DNA from: Syngnathus acus
Taxonomy: Eukaryota > Chordata > Actinopteri > Syngnathiformes > Syngnathidae
Direction of reading: 5' to 3'
Length of the DNA stretch: 64,000 nucleotides
Assembly: GCF_901709675.1 (NCBI RefSeq)
Contig: NC_051103.1
Location: forward strand, 4,759,501 to 4,823,500
Shown here: positions 14,685 to 46,902 of the stretch, one piece after another
How the letters are laid out: the number at the start of each line of letters is the position of its first letter
How positions within the stretch are numbered: position 1 is the stretch's first letter
Notes under the pieces: model-generated
What the model saw: only the letters and a program-made list of their open reading frames with translations
What the model was told of the DNA's origin: nothing
The model's database searches: none
Program-made: the position numbers and the translations under genes

Positions 14685-14701
14685 GGTTCAGGAAAAGTTC
14701 A
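14685..14701 (+). promoter_or_regulatory. rara: DR5 retinoic acid response element of the rara alpha-2 promoter
   Basis: GGTTCA-ggaaa-AGTTCA is a perfect DR5 whose half-sites are identical to those of the classical RAR-beta-2 element. Three bases later comes GCATAGCATTAGGCAA (14705-14720). From memory, this is very close to the GCATATATTAGGCAA TATA/start region that follows the RAR-beta-2 element. Human RAR-alpha-2 is also known to be driven by a DR5 next to its start site. The likely transcription start is some tens of bases downstream, near 14730-14750 (inferred). Confidence 0.85.
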
Positions 14702-14729
14702 GCTGCATAGCATTAGGCAAATGAGGGAG

Positions 14730-15587
14730 ACTGGGGGAAAAAATGTGAGGGTTGGGAGTGACGAGAGGATGGTAGGAGGGGGGGGGGACCGGCTTGAACC
14801 AGATAGACGGACAGGACCAGGATGGGAAATATGTTGGAAAGTATCACATGTTTTTAAGAACTTTTGAGTAGACCGAAAGGAGGCCGCTTTTGCGGTGGTG
14901 CCTCTCTCGGGATGCTCTGTGGAGAAGCGCGGTGACGCGTTGAATGGGTTAAAACGGAGGAGGTGCAACGGATGCGGAGGGGAGGGGGTGATGGAGAGGG
15001 GGGTTAGTGTGTGTGTGTGTGGGGGGGGGGTGGAGCCTCAGTCCTCAGCTGCTGCGCCTTGTCACATTGCTGCAGAACATGATAGCGGCGACACGCTCCC
15101 TCCGTGCGGGCTTGATCCTTGTACGCGCACGGACGCAAACGACGCGCTGATACTGAGGAATCCGCGGACGGACGCCGGGTCGGGTCGGCTTGCTGAATTG
15201 CGGGCTCGCGCAGTGGACGACGCGCGCCAGGCTGGGAGACTAAAGCGGACTGTTAAGAAATAATTTTAATTAAAAAAAAGCTGCAATTGGACGGGGTTCC
15301 CTCGACTATTTTGCGTGCGCGTTCCTCTTTGGGATTTTATTGCGCGCATATTTTTTTTTTTTTTGCGCGTCTCTGCCGCAGCATGCAGAATGATCTAAAT
15401 GTCCTCCAGTAGCTTCACATCGCGTCAAAAACAACATGGCAAATGTTCAAATGGATCTATCACTTTTGCTCTGATCCCGTTTGGTGCTCTCTGTTTCTAC
15501 CTCGGCTGGTGTGCGCACTAGTTTGATACCTTTTTTTTGGGAAGGCAGGGGGGGGTGGGATAACGACCCCCCTGTTTGGTCCGTATG
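14730..15587 (+). other. rara: Probable 5' leader of rara alpha-2 with upstream ORFs
   Basis: This is the sequence between the DR5 core promoter and the rara start, assuming no leader intron. It is G-rich (several runs of eight or more G) and CpG-bearing. It contains short upstream ORFs: a start-stop ATGTGA at 14743-14748, 33 codons at 14769-14867, 8 codons at 14912-14935, 3 codons at 14944-14952 and 12 codons at 14972-15007 (stops included). The exact transcription start is not visible, so the leader boundary is approximate. Confidence 0.5.
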
Positions 15588-37297
<21,710 letters not shown>

Positions 37298-38766
37298 TAA
37301 CGGCCCACGTTGGGGTTTTTGTTTTTGTTTGTTTTCACACACGCCGGTCAGTCAGAGAAGGTGTGAAGGAGAAGTCCTTGACTGATGCCAGATGGAGACC
37401 TCCCCCCTGGTCTGCTTTGCCTCGTGTGAGGGGAGGTACGGCCGGGGGATCGCCGCGCCACCTCCCAGAGACAACACCGTAAACTCTGCTGATGATACCC
37501 CCCCCCCTCCCTCCCATCCTCCCACCGCTGCTCCTCCATCTTTCTCCAGAAGGCTGTTGGAAAGTCGCCTGAAGCAGCACAGGAAGTGAGAGCAGCCAGG
37601 ATGGGATGTGACAGACTTTTGGACAGATTTGACCAACACCAGACACTTTTTTTTTTTTTTTCGTTGTTGTTGTCGTTGCTGTTGAAGATGCAGACTACAA
37701 GCTCGGGACTTGTCAAAAGACCCTCCTCCTCTTCTGCCTCCTTCTTCCACCTCAGAGACTCTGGGTCTTTTCTCTTTTCCCAGCTTCAAAAAATAAAAAA
37801 AATAAAACAGATTTCGTACACAGATATATATAAATATATAGAAAAGTTCAGGAATTATCGTGATTGAATGGGAGGCCGTAACGAGGGCGTGTTTTCTGAG
37901 ATTACAGATTGTTGTACTCCCCTCACTGTTTTACCCATCATGGGAGGAAAAAAAATAGTTTGCTCACACGTGTACATTATTCTAATTAACAAAAAAAAAA
38001 AAGCAAAAGAGAATGACATTTCCTTCCAGTCCTCAGATGACGACACACACATACACACATACAAACACGCACACACTAATATGCACAGAAAACAAGTTGC
38101 AATGAGCATCTCTTCCTATTCTTCCAGGTTCTTTCTTATTTTATTGCCTCCAGGAACATGGAAACAAATGATTGTATGAACTCGGTTGTATGATATGGTC
38201 ACAGGTCCTTTCAAGAAATCCAATTAATGAAGATTCATTATTAAGGTTAAGTAGCCTTTTGAGTTTGTGTATATAAGCTGTATTAATTTCTTTAAAACTA
38301 TGAAGAGTTTTAGGCTTCACATGATTTGTTTTTTAAAGAATACCTTTTATGTGTTTTGTTCATGGGTTTGTGATTCAAGAAAAAAATACATTTTGAGCAC
38401 ACTTTACTGAAGGAATTTCTTTCATGTTGTGTCCTACTAAATACTGGACAGACCCTTAACACCCCCACCCCCCACACACACACACACTCCACATCACTGG
38501 CTGTCCACAATGTGGTATTCACAAACATCCCTTTGCGTGTGTGTTCATAACAGTAGCACTCCAGCATTTTTTGGGCCATGTAGCAGAAACAAATGTGGTG
38601 GTTTCTTTTGCTCTTGAAAAAAAAAAAACAACAACATGGATGCCACTTGTAGCTTTTCAGGCTCAGGTTTGCAGCTTCAGAGTTCAAATGTGAAGAGTGG
38701 TGGACTGTACACACTGTATTGAAAACCCAAGGGAGTCTCACTTATCGCTGATTTGCGTCAGTGGTG

Positions 38767-38871
38767 CAAGGGTAGGGAACTTTTTTCTGATGCAGTGGTG
38801 CCTTGAGAGGGTTTCTTTTCTAGAATTGGCTGGTTAAAATGTTCCCACAGGGCATAGGTTCCCTACCCCTG
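38767..38871. mobile_element. Short hAT-like MITE in the rara 3' region
   Basis: About 105 bp with inverted ends: CAAGGGTAGGGAAC at the left and GGTTCCCTACCCCTG at the right, the termini of a common vertebrate hAT family. A weak possible target duplication (CAGTGGTG / CTATAGTG) flanks it. Confidence 0.6.
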
Positions 38872-39372
38872 CTATAGTGGGTGTCCAAAGACTCCATTAA
38901 AGTCCCGATACCTGATTTGTACCCCCTCAAGAATGACTTTTTAACCAACCCTGCACCCTGTGATCACTTTACGCCAAAACGCCTTCACTTCCATCATGAT
39001 TAGATTATCATTACTGTACACACACACGCACGCCAACGTCTCAGGAAGGAATCATTTTGTATGCTTGGCCTGTCCTTTGTATATGTTCTGTACTGCACTC
39101 CCCTCCATCACACACAGACTCTGCTACTGAGCCCTGATATTTTCCTTCAGTCACACATAAGAAAAACTGAAAGCGACCCAGCGACATCCATATGGTCCAA
39201 GCTGCTTCCCTCGACATGCAGGACTGCCCGAAAAAGAGCGTGCAACTTGACTCTGTGGCTTATCTGGATTACTACAGAAATATGGAATATGTTGCATTTT
39301 TTTGTCAAGATTATCAAGCGATTTGGGGGGTAAAAGAAGAAAGAAAATTTTAAAAAATATGAAAAAAATATA

Positions 39373-39383
39373 AATAAAATAAA
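39373..39383 (+). terminator. rara: Candidate rara poly(A) signal
   Basis: Two overlapping AATAAA hexamers (39373-39378 and 39378-39383). The sequence TTTGTGTGGTCAGTGTGTGT follows about 25-30 bp later, a good GU-rich downstream element. Confidence 0.55.
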
Positions 39384-39736
39384 ACCAACATTTAATAATA
39401 ATACAATGTTTGTGTGGTCAGTGTGTGTCAGAAATGTGTATTTTCTTCTTTCAACAACTCCTTCAATGCTTTTTTTCCCCCTTCCAACCCCATTCACTTG
39501 ATTAAAAGTACAAATCATTTGGCTAAATTGTGTTTACATTCATGCATTCATTCAGTCATTTGAAATGGTAAAATTGCTCTCTGGGTGAGATCAGTTTTAT
39601 CTTTATTTATATCTGTAATCTTGTCGTAACAATCTAAATATTGTGCATAGATGCGTCACGCCCTTTATACGTCACGTCCTTTAAAAAAAAAGACTCATTT
39701 GACGGGCCCCGCCTACCAGATAGAGTGGCGTTTTGA

Positions 39737-39776
39737 CCAATCAGAGTCCTTCGCGCGGAATTTCAAATGTTTTGAA
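39737..39776 (+). promoter_or_regulatory. mki67: mki67 promoter: CCAAT, E2F/CDE-like and CHR elements
   Basis: In 40 bp: CCAAT (39737-39741, NF-Y type), TTCGCGCGGAA (39750-39760, E2F/CDE-like), TTCAAA (39762-39767, a CHR on the minus strand) and TTTGAA (39771-39776, a CHR on the plus strand). The CHR hexamer TTTGAA next to an E2F-like site is the known arrangement in late cell-cycle genes repressed by DREAM and activated by B-MYB/FOXM1-MuvB, and mammalian MKI67 belongs to that class. It lies about 0.75 kb before the start codon, so one or more non-coding leader exons are implied. Confidence 0.65.
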
Positions 39777-40034
39777 ATGATTGCGCTATAAGACAAGGGT
39801 TATCCCTCCGCGGAATTTGTAAACAATATAGTTCTTTTCTTCAAAGAACGATTGAATATTAGAAAGACTACCTAAAAAGCTTTTAAATTAATTTGTTAAA
39901 AACAATCATTCTCTAAATCACCACGATACATACGTTGGCATGTTATATTGATGTTAAGATTGCGTTTTGTACAGACAGGCGGAGGGATACTCCAGCTTCG
40001 CTCAGAAAAAAAGAAAACCGGTGCATGCTTCGTA

Positions 40035-40191
40035 GTAAGTAGTTTTGCGTTAGCTACGCGTGGTTAACCTGTTTGGGTTTAGTCTCGTTTTGTAATGATA
40101 TTAGTATTTTACTAAACATTTATTTGCGGAACAACCCCCGTGTGTACGTGTATGGATTTTCCGAGGTCGACGTGTAATTAAAAGAATCCAG
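40035..40191 (+). other. mki67: Candidate mki67 non-coding leader exon(s)
   Basis: Good donors occur at 40035 (GTA|GTAAGT) and at 40192 (CCAG|GTAAGC) between the promoter and the first coding exon, whose acceptor is probably TTAAAG before 40491. One or both could end the untranslated first exon. The choice cannot be made from sequence. Confidence 0.35.
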
Positions 40192-40503
40192 GTAAGCCTA
40201 CTTTTTATTATTTATTAAATATACCATGGCTGACGAAGTTGACGAGTATCACTTATTGTCTTTCTGCTAATATTTTATAAACCATTTTTGATTTAAATTG
40301 CCTGTTGAAGATTCTGTGCGAGATGTAGAGCGATGTTTCGAATTGAAGCAAATAATTCCTAACACGTACAATAATGTACACGAGGCTATAATTCGCTCGA
40401 TGATTGTTCATTTGTTTGTGTTATTTGGTGTTTCCCCAATTAGCTCAGGTTTTGTTTAACGATTACAAATGTCTTTCTCTCGGTTAAAGGTAACGTTGCC
40501 AGA

Positions 40504-43500
40504 ATGCCACTACATGGAAAGATAGTCGTGGTTAAGCGGACTGGAGGAGATGGCACTGAATTTCCTCTTACTGCATCGTGCTTGTTTGGAAGGTGAGCTC
40601 AAATGCACAATTTGTTGATTATTTATTGTACTGTACCATTCATTTTATGTTATTTCGAAACATGATTTCAGTATCATTCAAAATAATCGTGATTTTTTTT
40701 TCATAATTACCTCAAGTTTCCAACTTTATAAATATTGCCAAGTCCTTTATGTAGTTTGACTTATTTTTTTCAACGCGTCCATTTTGCAACAGGAAAGCTG
40801 ACTGTGACATTCGTATTCAGCTTCCCCAAGTCTCTAAGGAACACTGCAGAATTGATTTGAATGAAAATAAAGAGGTAACACAAGCGACACTGAACGTGCA
40901 TGCCTGGGCTTTTGTTGTTGTTGAATTTGAAATTATTCTCAATACATCTTATTTCATTCCTCATTGAATTGGGGTCCTAATGTTAAAAATAAGCATTTTA
41001 ATTTTTCCTTTGTTTCTCCTAGGTTATTTTAACCAATCTGAGCTCAGTGAACCCGACCCGTGTCAACGGGGAGGCGCTACAAAAGCCTGAGCGTTTAAAG
41101 GGTGGAGATGTCATAACCATTGTCGATCGTTCTTTCAGGTGAGTTATGCAGAATGGTGGCATACATATTTCAACGCCTTATCATTCTTTTGTTTTTGTGC
41201 CTGCGTCTGTTTAAGTACTCGCTGAGCCTGCGGCTATGATTGTACCTTAAAATGTTGGCCATTATTTAAATCTCCAGGAACTCACTTTTTAAACTGTGTA
41301 TCGTGTGATTTGGCAAGTAGCCACAAGGTGGCGCAAATGCCCTGGCAAACAACATTACAAAGCAGCAAAGTCCAAATGGATAACGGATGGTCTATACTGA
41401 ATGCATTTTAATTTCAGGTTTGAGTACGCTCCGCCTCCCACACCGAAGAAATTTGCCAAAGGGAGCAAACCCGGAACCCCCAACCCCCATCTAAAAGATG
41501 GAACCAACCGCGGCATCCAGCGGTCACTGGAGCAGGCTAAGGGGGAGGACCCCAAGGGAGATGGTAAAGTGCAGCAAAGCAAGACGGCGTCTCCTTTTAG
41601 TGATCTCTATCAAATGATCAGAAAATCTCTGGATGTTAAGACCCCTCAGAAATCTTCCGCCACCTTCCTCCAGACCCCGAGAAATAGCAATGTTTCCACA
41701 AATCAAAACACATCAACGGTGGCCGAGGCCGAAGTCTCTAATGGCGAAGCCACAGCAGAGACTAAGAGTACGATTGTCACCCCGATGTCTGACAAAAAGC
41801 GTAAGAGTTGCCCTCGGGTTCTTGTCTCTGATGTGGTGACTCCAGGTACAGAAAATCTCAAGTCTGAAGTGAGCTCGCTGCAGACGGGTCAGAATGTCAA
41901 TACTCAGAAGTTGAGAAGCAGTGACGCGGTTCAGCAAATTTGTACTCCAACACCCAAGTCGCCTATGAGACGTAGGAGTAAGGAAGTCACACCGACCCAG
42001 CATGACGAAGTGATGCCGAGTCCACGAAACAAAAATTCACCACGAACCACTGGAAAAGGTAATCGTTATATTATTGACAATTTATCCCCCCACCCCGATC
42101 AAACTGATATTCATTCAATTTGTTTTTATTCTTCAAGGAGTCCCAAGAAAACGCAAAAGTGAAGAGCTTTTGCTCGATCTGCCGGCATCACGGATGAAAA
42201 AGAAACGCGTTTCTTTTGGAAGCTCCCTTGTTCCCGAGTTGTTTGACAAAAAATTGCCCCCCGATTCTCCCTTGCGTAAAGGCGAGAATCCAAGAAGAAG
42301 CTTCTGTCTTGCTCAAGCCAAACAATCACTGCTGAGACGAGCGTCAGTCATCGGCCTGCCAAATGTGAGACTCTTGTGGTTGAACCTTAAAATGTGCATT
42401 GTGCGGGTTTTTTTTTAATGTTTTTTTTTTTTGACAATCCATTTTTTTTCTTTTTTTGCAGGGGGCTGAAAGTCGTGCAAAGAAGAGCTCTAGATCTCCT
42501 AAAACGCCTGTCAAAAACTCTCCAAAGGGAAAATCCCCATCCTCCAAAGAGCCATCTGCTTTAAAGAAGACTCCAAAACCCAGGACACCTTCTCCTCGTA
42601 GTACACCTTCTCCTCGTAGTAAGTCGCCAAATTCGGCCCAGGCTTCTTCAAAAGAGAAATCTCCCTCTGTGAAGTCACCAAAACCCAACACACCGACCTC
42701 CGGCAACAAATTGGAAACGCCTTTGCCCAAGGGCTCAACTAACAAGGAAACACGCACCAGTGTGAAAAGGATGTCCCCCAGGCCTACCCCTCAGGAAAAT
42801 GTCAACCAAAAAACACCCCAGGGCTCCCAAAAGAAGCTTCCATCCTTGAAAGGACGGTTTTCTGTGTCTCGCATCAAAACCCCGTCACCGATTGCCGAAG
42901 ACGCCGCCGCCAGTGATCCGGTGCAGTCTGTCACGGCGACACCCAAAATCCCTTTGAGAAGGAAGAGCATGAAGAGAAAGTCATGCAAGACTCCCTTGAC
43001 TAACAGTGCCATTAAATTCTTAAGAAGAAGCGGCATTTCCCGAGCATCGCTGAAAGGTATCGCTAACTTGCATTAAAAACGAAAACATGATGATGATGGC
43101 ATCAAAATAACTTGCTGGCAGAGTACAGGAAAAACAACTTACTGTTTTATTTACATTATAACGTTTTTTTTCCCCCCTCATCAAATCTTTTCCACATTTT
43201 TTTCCTCATTTCAGCTCCAATGTCTTGGGCTGACACTGTCAAGTTCGGCCGCGCCAAAGTTCAAGCGCCCGTGCCTGTTAGAAATGCAGTCACAAGTACT
43301 GTCACGACAAAAAGGATTGCGAAGAAGACGGCGGCCACAGCACAGGTAAATTTACTGTCCAAGCAAAGCACGGTTATCTTTTCATGCGCTGACTATAGTG
43401 TGACTTTCGAAGACTCCGCTAAGAAAGCAGCCGGGCCATGCGAGCACCGGACATGCCGACTCGCCTGCTACCTTTGTTGTGGGCCGAGCGTTCACGCAGA

Positions 43501-46500
43501 AAGTTCCGCACCCAGTTGCCGCTGCACCAAAGGTCATCTTCAACACGGCAATCTCAAGGGAAAAAATGAATACGGATGAGGATTTGTCAGGTAATTACAT
43601 TCTTACGCCTGGTCTTGTTTTCTTGGGCCTCCATTTTATATACCATGTTTTGTTTTAGGAATCTCGGAAATGTTTAAAACGCCTTCAAAAGAGGGCAAGA
43701 GAAGATCGGAAGTCAACCGTAGCAGCTCCGTGACGGCTCCATTGATACTTAATGAACAACCTGGATTCGATCCTTCTGTGTTGAACACTCCCGAGGAGCC
43801 AGGTAAGGTTTCCACTTTGACCGAATGTGAACTTTGAACAAGTGGGAGGAGAAAAAAAAAAGTCACGACTCGACCCATTTCCAGGTGAGATGGCCGTGTC
43901 GCCGCTCTCTCTCGGATCGACGGTAAAAGTGGGCCGATACAACAAAGAGGCGGTGAAACGCCTACTTAATGGCAGTCAAGACTCCAGCTTCATCAGTGGT
44001 GCCTCATCTATGGAGATGATGACCGATTTTGCCGAACAGCCAAGCACCGAAATGAAGACGAGTGCCGTAACAACCCCGAAGCAGAAGTTGCAGCTCCCAG
44101 AGTGTCTCACAGGTGTGAGGAGACTCCTGAAGACCCCAAAACAGAAGGCTGAACCTCTGGAGGATCTGAGAGGGAACCTCCTGAAAACACCAAAGCAGAA
44201 GAAAGCTGAGCAACAAGAATGCTTCACTGGAGTCAGAAGAATTTTCACCACTCCAAAACAGAGTGAAGCCAATGACCTACAAGAGAAAGTCCTCAAAACA
44301 GAAGTTGCCGATGCTTCCTTCAGTGGGGTGGTAAACCTGCCGGAGACACCGACGAAAGCCTTGCTGGAGCTACCAGCGACAGCTGAAGAAATTCAAGAGC
44401 CGTCAACTCTTAAAGTGACCAGCTCCCCTGCGGAATGCCTCTCGGCTAGCAAGAGAATCATGAAAACACAGAGGCAAAGACACGCTCCCGTTGAAGGCCC
44501 CCTCGGAATCGACAGGCTCATGAAGACTCCCAAAGTGCGAAGTGAACCGGTGGATGAGCACTTTGGCATCAAGCGGCTCATGAGGTCACCCAGACTGCGG
44601 GGTATTGATCCCGTGGAGGACTTTGAGGGGCTTCAAGAGCTCATGGAGGAACCTGCTGAGGTGAAGGATGGAATGAGGGACAGAACTTGGAGTGATATCT
44701 GGCCGCATGCATTGCTAATGTCTCCATTTTATGCATCTCTTACAGTTTAGAGATCAGCTTGCGAGTCGTGAGATGGACGTAGCAGAAGGTACGGTACTTT
44801 CTGTCCAAGCACAGGACAACAGTTCAGCAGGTGTGAGCGCTTGTCAAACGGACATCACAAAAGGTACGGCACGTCATAATCATAAAATTGACTCGGACAA
44901 ATTAAAGAAGTCTAATATTTTCCACCCCCATCTTGTTTTAGCAGAGATACCTGAGATTTTAGCAGCGGTTCCAACCGTTAGTTGTGAGTCTTCTGAAGTT
45001 TCCGGAGTGACGGAAATGGACACGGCCTCCATCGACTCAACCAAACCCAAGAAACCTGTCCGTGGCAGAAGAGCCAAAGCGGCAGAACTGGTGATGGTGG
45101 AACCATCTCAGGAACCTGTTGTCTCTGCTCCTGTCAGAGGAAGAAGGGGGAGAAAAGTAGAGCCAACTGAACCACCCGCTGAAGAACCGAAAGCTGCCCC
45201 CAAGCCTAGAAGAGGAAGATATGCTAAAGAAATCGAGGCTGCCGCCGAAGCTTTGCCAGAGCCCAAAGGTGAGCCTACGTTGCATTATCATTCATGAGCT
45301 AACATGTTTTTTTTCCTTAAGTTAAATTACGCCGATGTTTCTCATTTGCATTCACCAGGTTTAGATGTCAAGGAACTTAGTGATGACCAACCGGAGCAGA
45401 TGGCAACTGAACACCATGAAACGAAAGCCATAAATTCCAATGAGAGTTTGCAACAAGTGGAGACTGCAGCAGAGGAAGACGTCCCTGTTGTTCAAAAGAA
45501 GTCTGTTCGGGGGAGAAGAGGCAAACCGGTGGAAGAAGAGGTCCTCTCTGCTCCAATCAGGGCCGTAAGAAAGACGAGAGCTCAAGCAACCGCGCCCACC
45601 GCGGGGAAGCAAACTACCAGAAGTAGGAAGACAAAGGCAGAAACTTGTGACGCTCTGCCTGAAATAGTGCCAGAGAAAGATGCGGTGACCGAAACTTCAG
45701 AAACTAACACCAGCCAAGAGGATTCCAAGACTCCCGCAGAGAACTCAATCGTGAAGCCTAGCCGGGGCAGGAAAATGAAGCAAGTGCCCATTGATCTAAC
45801 CGAGCCAGGAGAAATATTTGACATGGAACAAGCTCCGCTACCAGCACCCACGAACAAAAAAGGAAGAGGCAGGAAAGTCATCGCTGAGACGGTTGAGCCA
45901 GAAGAACTCAAAGTCACCTCTGAGGAAACAGATACTCAGTCCAAGCCTCTTGCCAGAGGAACCAGAGGACGAAACGCCAAGCGCGAAAAAGAGCTCGAGC
46001 AGACTTCCATGGTAGCAGAGCCTGGAACCCTGCAGCGTACAAAAACTTTGAGGAGTGGCAGAAAGGTTGAGAAAAATGTTGATGGAGAAAATCTTAACCC
46101 AGTTGAAGCAGAAGCGCCACAGGCTTCTGAACCAGAGCAGATAAGTCAACCTGCTTCTGCAAAAACAAAACGAGCCGTGCGAAAACCAAAGCAAGCGGCA
46201 CTTGAGCCTCCTCCCGCAGAAAAACAAGATGACCCAATTGAGACACCATCCAAAAAATCCCACAGAAGCAGCAGAGCAAAACCTGCCGAAGATGCTCCCA
46301 ACTCAGAGGTGCCAGAAGATAAAACGGAAGATGAACACAAGCAACAAAGGGGGAGAAGAATAAAAACCAGTTTGAAAGATGACGTGAAACAAGCCGTTCC
46401 GGTTAAGAGAGTGCGACGAGGGCTGGCCTCTGCCTGCGAGGAGGCCCAAAAAGCTCCAGTGACAGTTCCAGAGTTAGCTCCAGCTTCAGTAGAACCAGTC

Positions 46501-46902
46501 AAAAGGGAGAGACGGCCAGTTGCTAAATCCTCAACAGAATTGGCTGCAATTGACAAAAAACAGTCACGTGCCACCAGCCATTCAAACGCCACTGTGCAAG
46601 AACCACAAAAAACAGTGAAATGGAACATGGAGGTCCAAGTCCAAGAGATCCCTAAAAGATCCACGAGAGTGGTCAGAGGCAAGAGGTCAAGCCCTGGTGT
46701 GCACACCGAGACGCAAAGCCAGAGTGAGTCTGAAAATGCGGATAAAACTGAAGATGACCTCCCAGAAAAAGCAGTGGAGCCTCAGCCTGCCAAGAGAGCT
46801 AGGCGAGGGGCAAAGGTCGCAGATGAGTCCCCCAGCAAGGTCAACACTGATGAGACGGAGGCTCAGCCGAAAAACAGAAGAGGAAGATCAGCTAAGAAAT
46901 GA
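40504..46902 (+). CDS. mki67: Proliferation marker protein Ki-67 (13 coding exons)
   Basis: Nuclear protein that coats mitotic chromosomes as a surfactant-like layer and organises heterochromatin and the nucleolar periphery. Coding exons: 40504-40592, 40793-40874, 41023-41138, 41418-42058, 42138-42364, 42462-43056, 43215-43345, 43413-43590, 43659-43802, 43885-44660, 44746-44863, 44942-45268 and 45359-46902; 4968 nt, 1655 aa. Seen: an FHA domain at about residues 4-96 (CLFGRKADCDIRIQLP, VSKEHC, NPTRVNG, DVITIVDRSFR); the PP1-docking motif RVSF at 333-336, followed by PELFDKKLPPDSPLRKGE as in Ki-67 and Repo-Man; SP/TP-rich tracts; short KTPK repeats at 736-993 that resemble pieces of the mammalian Ki-67 repeat; and a C-terminal half rich in RGRR/GRxxK motifs. 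The FHA domain excludes Repo-Man (CDCA2). At about half the human length, it lacks the sixteen 122-residue repeats. The N-terminal exons are certain; exons 8 and 10-12 have plausible but less constrained boundaries. Confidence 0.93.
41321..41334 (+). promoter_or_regulatory. CTCF-like motif in an mki67 intron
   Basis: CCACAAGGTGGCGC, preceded by G, resembles the CTCF core in the plus orientation. It lies in the intron before the long fourth coding exon of mki67. Confidence 0.4.

Larger units (their letters stand above)
37298..39405 (+). other. rara: Probable rara 3' UTR
   Basis: No coding exon is seen between the rara stop and the mki67 promoter. AATAAA hexamers occur early (about 37790-37806, without an obvious GU-rich follower) and again as an overlapping pair at 39373-39383. 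The pair is followed by a strong GT-rich tract at about 39407-39440, the expected downstream element, so the main poly(A) site is probably near 39395-39405. A 2.1-kb 3' UTR is inferred. Confidence 0.55.

Noticed and set aside
37348-37789. Overlapping minus-strand open frames in the rara 3' UTR
   Set aside because: Antisense shadows in a GC/CT-rich 3' UTR, with no homology.
43112-43579. 155-codon frame across two mki67 exons
   Set aside because: It reads through a 67-nt intron; the conserved Ki-67 sequence continues in another frame from 43413, so this is not the real product.
40504-46902. Identity as CDCA2 (Repo-Man)
   Set aside because: The RVSF/PP1 module is shared by both, but the amino-terminal FHA domain is specific to Ki-67.
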